A stretch of 64,000 bases of DNA from Natribaculum luteum. Lineage in GTDB: Archaea > Halobacteriota > Halobacteria > Halobacteriales > Natrialbaceae. The first letter of the stretch is position 1, and the number at the start of each line of letters is the position of its first letter. The position numbers and the translations under genes are program-made. This document shows, piece after piece, positions 1-8,088 of the stretch. The notes beneath the pieces are model-generated. The model saw only the letters and a program-made list of their open reading frames with translations, made no database searches and had not been told where the DNA came from. The stretch spans positions 248,001-312,000 of the forward strand of contig NZ_CP095397.1 in assembly GCF_023008545.1 (NCBI RefSeq). The letters run 5' to 3'.

Positions 1-511
1 CGACGACCTCGACGACGGCGCGCCAGCCGTCCTCGGTGGGCGTGATCTCGCTTACGCCGTCGAACTTCCGGCCGATGATCTGTGCCGCGGTCCGTTCGAC
101 CGTCTGGCGGACCGCGAGCAGTCCCTCGACCCGGCCGTCGTCGATGTCGGCCTCGAGGTCGCTCGTGTCGACGTCGCCCGGATCGGTGGTATCGACGCTC
201 CCGGCGTCGGTCTCGCTCTCGGCGGCCGCGGTGCGTTGCTGGTCGTCCGCGTCTTCTTCGCTCTCGGGAGTCTGCTCGCTGTCGCTCTCGAGTTGGTCGG
301 CCGCGGTGTGCTGTTGTTCGTCGTCCGGTTCTTCTTCCGCTTCGGTCTCGGTAGCCTGTTGGCTCTCGGTGTTACTCTCGCTCACAGTTTGATCACGCTC
401 GTCGTGCTGGTAGCAGAACCCGTCTTTCTCGGCCGGCCGCGAACACCGCGTCCCATCGGCTGTCAACGCCTTACACCGCTCGGGTTGGGGTTGTTCGTTT
501 GCTTCGGCCAT
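1..511 (-). CDS. gvpO: Gas vesicle protein GvpO, C-terminus cut by window edge
   Basis: Read from the ATG at 511 for 170 codons with no stop before the window edge, so the C-terminus is missing. GvpO is an accessory protein needed for gas vesicle formation in model haloarchaea; its biochemical role is not settled. Residues 1-40 carry C13, C23, C33 and H36, spaced like a small zinc knuckle that the shorter Halobacterium GvpO lacks as far as I recall. Residues 41-115 are acidic and of low complexity. The conserved core starts near residue 125 (RQTVERTAAQIIGRKF) and reaches the EDGWRAVVEVV strand at the edge. It follows gvpA by 124 bp on the same strand, so the two are probably co-transcribed; neither gvpC nor gvpN lies between them. 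Confidence 0.88.
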   Translation of the reverse strand, partial: MAEANEQPQPERCKALTADGTRCSRPAEKDGFCYQHDERDQTVSESNTESQQATETEAEEEPDDEQQHTAADQLESDSEQTPESEEDADDQQRTAAAESETDAGSVDTTDPGDVDTSDLEADIDDGRVEGLLAVRQTVERTAAQIIGRKFDGVSEITPTEDGWRAVVEVV

Positions 512-635
512 GTCTCGGTTGGCGGCGGTGGAATAGCACTTCGTCGCTCGAGGCGTCGGCCTCGGCGAGGGTCGACGAAGTGCCGACGGCGGCGATCGGG
601 GAACGGTGAGGCAGGTCGCGCCCGTACGGGTCGCG

Positions 636-938
636 TTACTGCTGTTGCTGTCGCATCTCCGCCGTCATCGGCGACGACTCGGGACGCGTCTCGATCTCGA
701 GTTCCTCCAGGGACTCGAGGTCGCCCTCGGAGGTCGCCCGTTCGATCTTCGAGATCTCCTTGGCGTAGTGGAGGAACGTGTCCACGGACGCCACGACGAC
801 TCGCGCCTCGACGGTGAGTAGCTCGATCCCCACGACGGAGACGCGCGCCCAGACGTCGATGACGACGCCCTTGTCGAGGATGCGGTCGAGTACTTCCGCG
901 AGGCTCGAGGAATCCGGCCGGCGCTGTGGTTGTGCCAT
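636..938 (-). CDS. gvpA: Gas vesicle shell protein GvpA
   Basis: Major structural protein that forms the ribs of the gas vesicle wall. The core at residues 10-70 is typical GvpA ([20 protein letters not shown], then [20 protein letters not shown]). The ATG at 938 gives the usual MAQP start; an in-frame ATG at 1004 would add 22 unrelated residues and is rejected. The protein is 100 aa, about 20-25 longer than the usual 76-79, because of an acidic tail ending in four glutamines. It is divergent from gvpF, as gvpA is from the accessory operon in other haloarchaea. Confidence 0.95.
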   Translation of the reverse strand: MAQPQRRPDSSSLAEVLDRILDKGVVIDVWARVSVVGIELLTVEARVVVASVDTFLHYAKEISKIERATSEGDLESLEELEIETRPESSPMTAEMRQQQQ

Positions 939-1216
939 GGTGCATTCGTTCGTCAGCCAGCGACACGTATCACGGTTCAGGCTGCTGGTGCAAGCGTACG
1001 ACACCCCGCGGCTGCAAGCACCACCCTAAGGCACCGTCGAATCGAATCCCCTTCCAGGAGTTGCGTGCATCGCCAGCGGCAGGCAACGCCACGTCCATCG
1101 AGTTATGAACGTATGAACGAGCCAGACCGGAACCGACTCGAGACGATACGGCCACTGAGACCCCGAGGAAGCGACGGACCGACGTTCCGTCCGCTCACTC
1201 GAGAGGTGACCTCGAG
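939..1216. promoter_or_regulatory. Divergent gvpA / gvpF intergenic control region
   Basis: A 278-bp gap between the two divergent gvp units. A strong Shine-Dalgarno sequence, GAGAGGTGA at 1201-1209, sits 7 nt before the gvpF ATG. A weak TATA-like GATACGT on the minus strand near 965-971 is placed for a short gvpA leader, and an AT-rich stretch at 1103-1117 (TTATGAACGTATGAA) could serve gvpF. The TATA assignments are inference. The regulators gvpD and gvpE, which stand next to gvpF in Halobacterium and Haloferax, are not in this gap. Confidence 0.5.
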
Positions 1217-1840
1217 ATGAGCAGCCGGTACGTCTACGGGATCGTCAGCGACGAAGACGCCCTCGAGTTCGAGACCGACGCCGTCGGGGACGGCGAGCGC
1301 GTCTACCCGATCACGCACGGCCGACTCGCCGCCCTCGTCTCCGACGTCGAGACGACCGACCCCGAGGAGACGGACGAGAACACCAGGCGTCACGACGAGG
1401 TGCTCCGAGAGATCATGGAGCACGACGGCGGGCGGACGGTCGTTCCGATGCAGTTCGGCATGGCCTTCGAGGGCAACCGCGCGCTGAAGAACGTCCTCCG
1501 TGGCGCACGCCCGGCGTTCAGACGAGCCATGCGCGACGTCAGGGATTCGGTCGAACTCGGGCTGAAGGTCGTCCGCGAGGAGGGAAGCGAGGTCGACCGC
1601 GAGGTGATCGACGCGGCGATCGGCGACGAACTCGAGCCCATCGCCGAGGACTCCGTCGAGGGCGACCTGTTCAGCGATCGCCTCGTCACCAACCGATCGT
1701 ACCTCGTCGACCGCGACGACCGGGAGGCCTTCGACGAGGCCGTCGCCCGGCTCGAGGCGGAGTACGACGACCTGACGTTCCGGTACTCGGGGCCGTTCGC
1801 CCCGTACAGCTTCGTCGACGTCCACGTGGGGGCCCGGTGA
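1217..1840 (+). CDS. gvpF: Gas vesicle protein GvpF
   Basis: GvpF/GvpL family accessory protein, 207 aa, the usual GvpF length. It opens with the family motif RYVYGIVSDEDA and closes with YSGPFAPYSFVDVHVG, the counterpart of the GPWPPYTF motif seen in GvpL at 4269-5201. GvpF binds GvpA early in assembly in Halobacterium studies. The start is fixed by GAGAGGTGA 7 nt upstream. It is the first gene of the plus-strand operon, and its TGA overlaps the ATG of gvpG (TGATG). Confidence 0.95.
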   Translation: MSSRYVYGIVSDEDALEFETDAVGDGERVYPITHGRLAALVSDVETTDPEETDENTRRHDEVLREIMEHDGGRTVVPMQFGMAFEGNRALKNVLRGARPAFRRAMRDVRDSVELGLKVVREEGSEVDREVIDAAIGDELEPIAEDSVEGDLFSDRLVTNRSYLVDRDDREAFDEAVARLEAEYDDLTFRYSGPFAPYSFVDVHVGAR

Positions 1841-2094
1841 TGTTCGTCCTCGACGACCTCCTGTTCCGACCGATCGTCGGCATCGTCGACGCGTTGCACA
1901 CGCTGGCGCTCGACGAACTGTACGACGTCGACGGGATCGAGGACGAACTCAAGGAAAACCAGTTGCTGTACGAACTCGGCGAGCGCTCCGAGGAGGAGTA
2001 CGAGCGCCGGAAGGAGGAACTCGAGGCGGAACTCGAGATCGCCCGCGAGGTCCACGAGGAGCTCACCAGCGGTCGCGTACAGGTGAAACGATAA
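1840..2094 (+). CDS. gvpG: Gas vesicle protein GvpG
   Basis: Small accessory protein, 84 aa. The N-terminus MFVLDDLLFRPIVGIVDALH is the GvpG signature, followed by a charged helix (about 45-80) with heptad-like Glu/Leu spacing that looks like a coiled coil. The ATG at 1840 overlaps the gvpF stop; an in-frame GTG at 1837 is possible but less likely. Its TAA overlaps the gvpH ATG, so translation is probably coupled along the operon. Confidence 0.93.
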   Translation: MFVLDDLLFRPIVGIVDALHTLALDELYDVDGIEDELKENQLLYELGERSEEEYERRKEELEAELEIAREVHEELTSGRVQVKR

Positions 2095-2618
2095 TGACCG
2101 ACGACTATCCGACCGACGACTCGCCAGAGGAACCGTCCGACGACCGACGCGGCGGCAACTGGCTTACGAGCCTGCTGAACGCGCTCGAGCGCCTCGATCG
2201 CTACTCGGCGTCCGAACGCCGCGAACGCGACGATCGACGAATCGACTACGACGTCTCCATCCGAACGGGGCTCGACGCGCTCGAGGACCGCCGCGGAGCC
2301 GACGAGAGACGGCCACCGGGGCGTCGGCCGACGGGAACGCGCCCGTCCACGCCGTCGGGGTCGCGATCTGACACCGCCGGGGCAGCCCGGTACAACGTCA
2401 CGACCCAGAGCTACGAGGACGAACTGCTCGTCACTGCGGACGTCGTCGGAACCGACCCCGACGACGTCACCGTCGGCTTCGAAGACGGCACGATCGTCGT
2501 CGCCGTCGACGGACGACGGCTCGAGCGCGTCGAACTCCCGTGGCCCGAGTCGACGGCCGAGGCGAGCGTCCACAACGGGGTGCTCACCGTTCGAGCGAGG
2601 CCAGATACCGATGAGTGA
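2094..2618 (+). CDS. gvpH: Gas vesicle protein GvpH (Hsp20-like)
   Basis: 174 aa. Residues 1-100 are polar, rich in Asp and Arg, and probably disordered; residues 100-174 form an alpha-crystallin/Hsp20-like beta domain (DELLVTADVVGTDPDDVTVG, then GTIVVAVDGRRLERVELPWP and NGVLTVRA). GvpH is thought to act as a chaperone-like assembly factor. The ATG overlaps the gvpG stop (TAATG). The end overlaps the next gene by 8 bp. Confidence 0.9.
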   Translation: MTDDYPTDDSPEEPSDDRRGGNWLTSLLNALERLDRYSASERRERDDRRIDYDVSIRTGLDALEDRRGADERRPPGRRPTGTRPSTPSGSRSDTAGAARYNVTTQSYEDELLVTADVVGTDPDDVTVGFEDGTIVVAVDGRRLERVELPWPESTAEASVHNGVLTVRARPDTDE

Positions 2619-3543
2619 TCCGAACGACCAGCTAGCGGCGGTAGCAGACACCACAGCGGACGGACTGGACGAACTCGAGGACGTCCTCGGATCCATCGAC
2701 GACCTCGAAGCGGTCGGCGGCGAGCGACTGGACGAACTGCTCGAGTACCTCGAGGAACTCGAGCGGGTCGCCCGCGAGGCCGAGGATCTGATCGAGTCGA
2801 TCGACGTAACGGAACTGCCGGAGGCGATCGACCAGGAGGAGTTGCTCGAGGCGATCGAGACCGGCGAGATCCCCGACGCGATCGCGGAGGGTGAGGCCGA
2901 CGACGTGGTGGACGTCCGGCGGGTGCTGCGGGCGATCAACCTTCGGGAGCTGATGGACGTCGGAAACGTCGTCGAGGTCTCGCAAGAGGCGAGCGAACTG
3001 GTCGACGCGGTCGACGACGTCGGCGACGACAGCAGCGAAGACGACGGACTCCTCGAGGAAGCGAGCGACACCGTCGGCGACGAAGGCGGGGTGGTCGAGA
3101 CCACCGTCGAGGAGGGCGAGGAGTTGCTCGAGGAGGGGAAAGAGGCGGCGAGCGGCGAACTCGGTGTCGGCTCGCTCGATCCAACCGAAGGCGAGGGGTT
3201 CGGACTGGACGCGGACGACACCGAAGCCTACCAGCAGCTGATCCAGGACAGGGCGATCGAGAGCATCGAGGAGTTCCGCGAGGCGCTGATCGTCGTCCAC
3301 GGGACGTTCCAGGAGGTGTACGAGTTCAACCGGGAGAATCTGCGCCGAGAGGACGCGAGCACGCACTCGCGGAACCCGACGGCGGCTTCGACGATGCCGA
3401 TCGAGCGGGCGGACCTGCGGGCGACCGACCGAATCTCGACGGTACCGCGGCAGGTGAAACACTCGACGGCTCCGGGGTTCGACCGGATCTACGGCTCGCG
3501 GTTCGAGCGCGAACTCGAGAAACGCAGAGGTGAAAACGAATGA
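2611..3543 (+). CDS. Large acidic helical protein in the gvpI position
   Basis: 310 aa between gvpH and gvpJ, where other haloarchaea carry the small basic gvpI. Residues 1-150 are an acidic helical repeat region with recurring Leu-Glu heptads (LDELLEYLEELERVAREAED, IDQEELLEAIETGEIPDAIA); residues 150-200 are a Glu/Gly linker; the C-terminal third (about 205-310) holds an EAYQQLIQDRAIESIEEFRE helix and a basic end (PRQVKHSTAPGFDRIYGSRF). The basic end may correspond to GvpI, with the long N-terminal part added; that is inference from position and charge. The ATG at 2611 overlaps gvpH, and the TGA overlaps gvpJ, so it is embedded in the operon. Confidence 0.6.
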   Translation: MSDPNDQLAAVADTTADGLDELEDVLGSIDDLEAVGGERLDELLEYLEELERVAREAEDLIESIDVTELPEAIDQEELLEAIETGEIPDAIAEGEADDVVDVRRVLRAINLRELMDVGNVVEVSQEASELVDAVDDVGDDSSEDDGLLEEASDTVGDEGGVVETTVEEGEELLEEGKEAASGELGVGSLDPTEGEGFGLDADDTEAYQQLIQDRAIESIEEFREALIVVHGTFQEVYEFNRENLRREDASTHSRNPTAASTMPIERADLRATDRISTVPRQVKHSTAPGFDRIYGSRFERELEKRRGENE

Positions 3544-3947
3544 GAGACTTCCAGCCCAGCAGACAGAAGACCGACCTGGCAGAGGTCGTCGAGATGCTCC
3601 TCGACAAGGGGATCGTCGTCAACGCGGACGTCGCCGTCTCGATCGGCGACACGCAACTGCTCGGCATCCAGATCCGGGCGGCGATCGCCTCCTTCGAGAC
3701 GGCCGCGAAGTACGGCCTCGAGTTCCCCGAGGGGACCGACATGCGCCGCGTCGCCGAGGCCGCGGGCGAACCGGAACTCGCAGAGAAGGATCGGCCCGCC
3801 GTGCCGATCGATCCGACCCGCGGAGTGAACGTCACCGCCGAGGGAGACGACGAGGACGAATCTGCCGAGAACGAGACGAACGCAGACGGCGGCGACGAAA
3901 CCGCCGATGAAAACGCCGAAACGGAGGGTGACGATGACGACGATTGA
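3540..3947 (+). CDS. gvpJ: Gas vesicle protein GvpJ
   Basis: GvpA-related minor protein, 135 aa. The GvpA/J/M core is at residues 10-60 (LAEVVEMLLDKGIVVNADVA, then LLGIQIRAAIASFETAAKYG). After residue 85 a strongly acidic tail (EGDDEDESAENETNADGGDE and on) has no counterpart in GvpA and ends in five Asp. An AGAGGTGA ribosome site at 3526-3533 lies just upstream of the ATG. It overlaps the preceding stop by 4 nt and gvpK by 14 nt. Confidence 0.93.
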   Translation: MRDFQPSRQKTDLAEVVEMLLDKGIVVNADVAVSIGDTQLLGIQIRAAIASFETAAKYGLEFPEGTDMRRVAEAAGEPELAEKDRPAVPIDPTRGVNVTAEGDDEDESAENETNADGGDETADENAETEGDDDDD

Positions 3948-4272
3948 CGTCGGCGACGAGGAGGACGCTCGCGAGGGACTCGTCACGCTCGTCGTGACCG
4001 TCGTCGAGTTGCTCCTCGAGGCGCTGCAGCGGGAAGCCGTCCGCCGGATGGAGTCGGGGACCCTCTCTGACGAGGGGATCGAACGCCTCGGGAACCAACT
4101 GGCTCGCATCGAGACCGAGATCGAACAGCTAAAACGCGACGAAGGGATCGAGGAGGGCGTCGCCGACCTCCGTGGCGACCTCGACGGACTGGTCGCAGAC
4201 GCGATCGAACGCTTCGACGAACCCGAGGCCAGCGGGCCCGGCTACACCGTCTTCGGAGGTGACGGCGAGTGA
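3934..4272 (+). CDS. gvpK: Gas vesicle protein GvpK
   Basis: 112 aa from the ATG at 3934, which follows GGAGGGTGA; the in-frame ATG at 3907 lies deep inside gvpJ and is rejected. Family features: ARVxLVVTVVELLLEALQRE-type hydrophobic helix (seen as LVTLVVTVVELLLEALQREA at 19-38), then RRMESGTLSDEGIERLGNQL. GvpK is an accessory protein found in almost all gas vesicle clusters. Its TGA overlaps the GTG of gvpL. Confidence 0.92.
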   Translation: MTTIDVGDEEDAREGLVTLVVTVVELLLEALQREAVRRMESGTLSDEGIERLGNQLARIETEIEQLKRDEGIEEGVADLRGDLDGLVADAIERFDEPEASGPGYTVFGGDGE

Positions 4273-5201
4273 CCGAGGACGACGCTGCTCGAGCGGGCGT
4301 GACCGGCGACCACTCGGGCGACGACGTCCCGGCGTCACTGCCGACGACCGAGGGAGAGCAGGAACTGCCCGCGTTCGACGAAGGTCGCTACGTCTACTGT
4401 ATCGTCCGCGCCGACGACGCGAACGACGGCGACGTGCTCGAGGACGTGACCGGCGTCGACGGCGAGTCCGTCTCGTTCGTGGTCGTCGATGGCGTGGGGG
4501 CGGTCGTCCACGACTGCGAGGGAATCTACGACTCGGCAGACCTCGCGGAGATCCGCCGCTGGCTCGTCCGCCACCAGTCGGTCGTCGACGCCGCCGGCGA
4601 GCGCTTCGGGACGCCGCTGCCGTTCCAGTTCGACACGATTCTCCGCGGCGACAGCGAGACCGTCCGTGAGTGGCTCCGCGAAGAACACGAGACCCTCACG
4701 AGCGTCCTCGAGTCGCTCGCGGGCCACTGGGAGTACCGGATCGAAGTCGTCCGGACCGATCCCGTCGACGAGGCGACGCTCGAGACGGACGACGAGCGCC
4801 TCGCCGACCTCCGCGAGCGAATCGACGACGCCAGCGAGGGGGCGGCCTTCCTGCTCGAGAAGCAGTACGACCAGCGGGTGGCGGAACTCCGGCGGAGCGG
4901 TCGCGACGCGCTCTCGGCCGACCTCCGCGAGCGGTTGTCCGACTGCACCCGCGAGGTTCACGAACTCGAGCGCTCGCCAGCCGCATCGCTCGCCGACGAG
5001 GACGAGCGGAGCGACGACGGGGCGGAGACGATCTGTCGGCTGACGGTCCTCGCCGACGAGCAGCGAGAGAGCGAGGTCGGGTCGACCCTCGACGACGTGG
5101 CCGCCGAACCGGGTCTCGAGGTTCGTTTCACCGGGCCGTGGCCGCCGTACACGTTCGTTCCGGACCTCGGCGGCGAGCCGACCAGCGGGGAGGGCGAGTA
5201 G
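4269..5201 (+). CDS. gvpL: Gas vesicle protein GvpL
   Basis: GvpF/L family, 310 aa, GTG start preceded by GGAGGTGA at 4256-4263. Residues 1-38 are a variable acidic lead. The core begins at GRYVYCIVRADDAN, has the TPLPFQFDTIL segment near 116, a helical middle (about 175-240, LEKQYDQRVAELRRS), and ends with the family motif FTGPWPPYTFVPDL. GvpL interacts with many Gvp proteins in two-hybrid-like work on Halobacterium and may nucleate assembly. The next gene, gvpM, starts 1 nt after its stop. Confidence 0.93.
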   Translation: MTEDDAARAGVTGDHSGDDVPASLPTTEGEQELPAFDEGRYVYCIVRADDANDGDVLEDVTGVDGESVSFVVVDGVGAVVHDCEGIYDSADLAEIRRWLVRHQSVVDAAGERFGTPLPFQFDTILRGDSETVREWLREEHETLTSVLESLAGHWEYRIEVVRTDPVDEATLETDDERLADLRERIDDASEGAAFLLEKQYDQRVAELRRSGRDALSADLRERLSDCTREVHELERSPAASLADEDERSDDGAETICRLTVLADEQRESEVGSTLDDVAAEPGLEVRFTGPWPPYTFVPDLGGEPTSGEGE

Positions 5202-5202
5202 G

Positions 5203-5511
5203 ATGGAACCGAGCAGGAGCGACGACGCGCTGGTCGACGTCCTCGACGTCCTCCTGCGGGACGGGGTCGTCCTCAGGGCCGACGTGGTCGTCTCGGTCGC
5301 GGAGATTCCGCTGGTCGGGATCAAACTCACGGCCGTCGTCGCGGGGATGGAGACGATGACCGAGTACGGACTGTTCGAGGAGTGGGACACGAACCGACGG
5401 GCCGCCGCAGTCGCCCGTCGCCAGTACGGGAACCGAAGACGCGACCGTGAGATCGACGGCGAACGCGGACGAAGAACGGAAGAGGAGACGGGTAGCCGGA
5501 GGACCCGGTGA
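5203..5511 (+). CDS. gvpM: Gas vesicle protein GvpM
   Basis: GvpA/J/M family minor protein, 102 aa; last gene of the plus-strand operon. The core at 8-60 reads LVDVLDVLLRDGVVLRADVV then AEIPLVGIKLTAVVAGMETM. The C-terminal 35 residues are Arg-rich (RRRDREIDGERGRRTEEETG), the opposite charge to the GvpJ tail. A GGAGGGCGAG purine stretch lies just upstream of the ATG. No further gvp gene follows. Confidence 0.93.
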   Translation: MEPSRSDDALVDVLDVLLRDGVVLRADVVVSVAEIPLVGIKLTAVVAGMETMTEYGLFEEWDTNRRAAAVARRQYGNRRRDREIDGERGRRTEEETGSRRTR

Positions 5512-5583
5512 GAGAGCGAACCGAGAGGCGAGTGCGAGCGGCAGTCGTCCGTTGTCGTTGCCCCCGACGGCGGGGGCGAGTTG

Positions 5584-5799
5584 TCAGGCGAATCTGGGGC
5601 GCTCTTCGGTGACTTCGACGTCGCCGGTGACGCTCGCCCGATCGCAGGACTCTGCGTACGTGTACGTCCCGGTTCCGCCACAGAGGGTACACTCGTAGGT
5701 TTCGCTGATCTCGTTTATCATCTCGCCGTCCTCGAAGTAGACCCGGCTCTGGGTGATCTGTAAGAACTGTGCGGTCTCGCAGTTCGTACACTCGATCAT
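5584..5799 (-). CDS. Small double-CxxC zinc protein
   Basis: 71 aa. CTNC at residues 4-7 and CTLC at about 37-40 form a zinc-ribbon-like pair, with a GGTGTYTY turn after the second pair that recalls the Cys-rich repeats of DnaJ. No signal or membrane segment. Start is the ATG at 5799. It converges on the end of the gvp operon across 72 bp. Function unknown; small zinc proteins of this kind are common in haloarchaea. Confidence 0.7.
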   Translation of the reverse strand: MIECTNCETAQFLQITQSRVYFEDGEMINEISETYECTLCGGTGTYTYAESCDRASVTGDVEVTEERPRFA

Positions 5800-6074
5800 G
5801 GACGGGTGGTCTCGGTTTCCGGACGTAGTTATCCGGCTTGTAACCGAATCGGGCCAGAATCTATGAGCGAGTTAACCAGATTCGACCGAGCCCCACCCCG
5901 CCGGGCCCCCCTGAAACGGTGTCACACGCACAGGGTGCGGTCGGACGAGTCGCTAATCGGATCGTAATCGAGAGACGGCAACCGAATCGAACGATCGTCT
6001 GAGCACCTCATTAAGAGCCGTAAAACGGCCATTCTGCGTCGATGGCACCCTCGTTAACGTGGTCAATACGGATA

Positions 6075-7079
6075 TTATTCGGTTTCTACGGCGACCCGCA
6101 TTCCCGTCCTGGCGGCTTCGTAGGCGGCCTCCGTGAGCGCAGTCACCCGATAGGCGTCACGGGCCGTCGCCGGTGGTTCGACACCCTCGAGAACGCTCTC
6201 GAGGAACGCGTCGGCACGTGACTGTTCGCGTCGCGGATCGACGTAGGGGACGTAGTCGCCGCTGTCGGCGTCGATCTCGCGCACGGTTCGAGAGCGCCAC
6301 TGTTTGCCCTCGAGGTAGACCGCGCCGTCGTCGTCCCAGAGGTGGATGTGTTCGCGGACGGCCGGGGCGTCGCCGTTGAACGAGAACGTCCCCGTCGCGC
6401 CGTTCGCGAACGCGACGTCGAGGTGGGCCCGGCTGTCGACGCGATCTGCGTCGTCGTGGAAGTCCATGCTGGCGGCGACAGACGCCGGTTCGAGGCCAGT
6501 CATCCAGAGGACGCCGTCGACGACGTGGCTCCCAGTGTCGTAGAGAAACCCCCCGCCGGAGAGATCGGGATCGAGACGCCACGTGCCGGCGGAGTCGTCG
6601 ATCCAGTCCTGCGTGATCGAGGCCGTGATCCAGTTCGGCGTCGCGTCGTCCCACCGTCGGCGAGCGGTTCGAAACGCCGTCTGGAGGTGGCGCTGGTAGC
6701 CGACCATCAGCGTGCGGTCGGTCCGTTCGTCGCGATCGACGAGGTCGCGTGCGTGCTCGAGGTCCGTCGTCAGCGGCTTGTCACAGTAGACGTGGAGGCC
6801 TCGCTCGAGGGCGGCGACGGTCTGGTCGTAGTGGAGCGTGTGTGGCGTCCCGATCAACACGGCGTCGAGCGGGGCGTCGGCGAGCATGGCGTCGTACTCG
6901 AGGTATCGCCGATCGGACGGGACGTCGAACCGGTCGCCGATTTCGGTCAGGCGGGCGTCGTCGAGGTCGCAGACCGCGGCGACGGTCGCGTCGGGGTGGC
7001 GAGCGAACTGGCCGCCGACGGTCGTACCGATGAAGCCGAGGCCGACGATACCGAGTCGAACTGGCGTCTCGCGGGCCAT
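6075..7079 (-). CDS. Gfo/Idh/MocA family oxidoreductase
   Basis: NAD(P)-dependent sugar or inositol dehydrogenase family, 334 aa. N-terminal Rossmann fold with VRLGIVGLGFIG at about residues 6-17, CDKPLTTD near 99 (the EKP-type motif with E replaced by D), and GGGFLYDTGSHVVDG near 195, which contains the catalytic D and H of the family. The ATG at 7079 is chosen because the upstream 17 codons from 7130 are Arg-rich and unlike the family. The substrate cannot be told. Stands alone, upstream of a divergent glutaredoxin. Confidence 0.85.
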   Translation of the reverse strand: MARETPVRLGIVGLGFIGTTVGGQFARHPDATVAAVCDLDDARLTEIGDRFDVPSDRRYLEYDAMLADAPLDAVLIGTPHTLHYDQTVAALERGLHVYCDKPLTTDLEHARDLVDRDERTDRTLMVGYQRHLQTAFRTARRRWDDATPNWITASITQDWIDDSAGTWRLDPDLSGGGFLYDTGSHVVDGVLWMTGLEPASVAASMDFHDDADRVDSRAHLDVAFANGATGTFSFNGDAPAVREHIHLWDDDGAVYLEGKQWRSRTVREIDADSGDYVPYVDPRREQSRADAFLESVLEGVEPPATARDAYRVTALTEAAYEAARTGMRVAVETE

Positions 7080-7213
7080 ACGCCTGCTACGCGAGCCACG
7101 ACTATCGTTCTGGGGACGGTACACTGCCACTGCTGGCCGTTCGACCTGTCGGTATCGAGTCTCGCGTGCGAAACCGCCGTCACCGCTTTACCGGCGCGGG
7201 TCGAACGACGACC

Positions 7214-7453
7214 GTGACGATCACCCTGTACGCACTCGAGGGCTGTCCGTACTGCGAGCGCGTGGCCGACCGCCTCGACGAACTCGGCGTCGAGTACGAG
7301 CGCGTCCCGGTCGAACCGCTGCACTCGAACCGGGACGAGGTCAAGCGCGTCTCCGGCCAGCGCGTGGTCCCGGTCCTCGTCGACGACGAACGCGGCGTGA
7401 CGATGCCCGAGTCGGAGAACGTCCTCGAGTACGTCGAGCGGACGCTCGCCTGA
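7214..7453 (+). CDS. Glutaredoxin-like protein (CPYC)
   Basis: 79 aa thioredoxin-fold protein with the active site CPYC at residues 11-14, the cis-Pro segment RVVPVLVDDE near 50, and a C-terminal NVLEYVERTL helix. GTG start at 7214; the earlier ATG at 7166 adds unlike sequence. Likely uses the haloarchaeal thiol gamma-glutamylcysteine or a thioredoxin reductase; that is inference. The TGA stop (7451-7453) is the first three bases of a palindromic element. A second glutaredoxin lies at 36374-36619. Confidence 0.85.
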   Translation: MTITLYALEGCPYCERVADRLDELGVEYERVPVEPLHSNRDEVKRVSGQRVVPVLVDDERGVTMPESENVLEYVERTLA

Positions 7454-7536
7454 GACTGTCGGCTGTGGCTGTGTGCCGAGAACTCACACGACGGGTCGTA
7501 GATGCGTCGGCACTGACTCACAGCCACCGTTGTGAT
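7451..7536. repeat. Palindromic element, family B, begins on a stop codon
   Basis: Left arm from the glutaredoxin TGA (TGAGACTGTCGGCTGTGG) pairs with the right arm ending at 7536 (reverse complement TATCACAACGGTGGCTGTGA). GTGCCGA near 7475 and TCGGCAC near 7510 form an inner stem. The same GGCTGTGA arm recurs at 61867-61953. Confidence 0.6.
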
Positions 7537-8054
7537 ACCATCGGCCGTCCGTGTCCCACGGACCCCCTACCGGCGCGTGGCGACGAGTAGGCGGTCCCTC
7601 CCGGTCGGTAGCCGGGTGCTATCGCCGTCGGTAGGGAGGATCGATCGAGCGCGCGTAGACACGGGATATACGCGGTGTACGGGTGGGTTTGCGGCGTTTT
7701 CGGCAGGCTAACGTCGTTCCAGAAGACGCATAACTAAGGGTGAGTATGCCATCGACCCACGTGCGGGGATACACCCCGTCGGGTGCACGCTCGGCGCAGA
7801 CCACGACACGCGTACCGGCCGATTGCCGTGCGTTCGTGCCCGGATCGCTCGGAAGTGGACTCGCCCCCGCTTCGAGTCAGCTCATGTCTCTCACGCCAGG
7901 GCGGGACCCACCCCGCCCGGTTCCCACGCTCCGAGTGACGGCTCGAAGATCCGTCTCGGCCGAACTCACAGCGGATCTGACCGTCACCGGTGCGTGCCAG
8001 TATTTTTCACTCTCGAGAGTCTAGAGACGGTAAAAGACTCGTTTCACCTTGGGA
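7537..8054. other. Gene-free stretch
   Basis: About 520 bp with only short overlapping frames on both strands (for example minus 7619-7804 and plus 7740-8024), none with recognisable protein features. The base composition is ordinary. I see no tRNA-like or IS-like structure here. It may be an untranslated or decayed region. Confidence 0.5.
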
Positions 8055-8088
8055 TGCGTATATCCGGTCTCCCATCCTCGTACGTAGT

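Noticed and set aside
1686..3221. Very long minus-strand frame (511 codons) under gvpG-H-I
   Set aside because: Ser/Arg-rich shadow of the acidic plus-strand genes, as is common in high-GC halophile DNA; no family features.
7537..8054. Short frames at 7619-7804 (minus) and 7740-8024 (plus)
   Set aside because: Mutually overlapping, no motif, no matching promoter, and the downstream lipoprotein has its own leaderless promoter.
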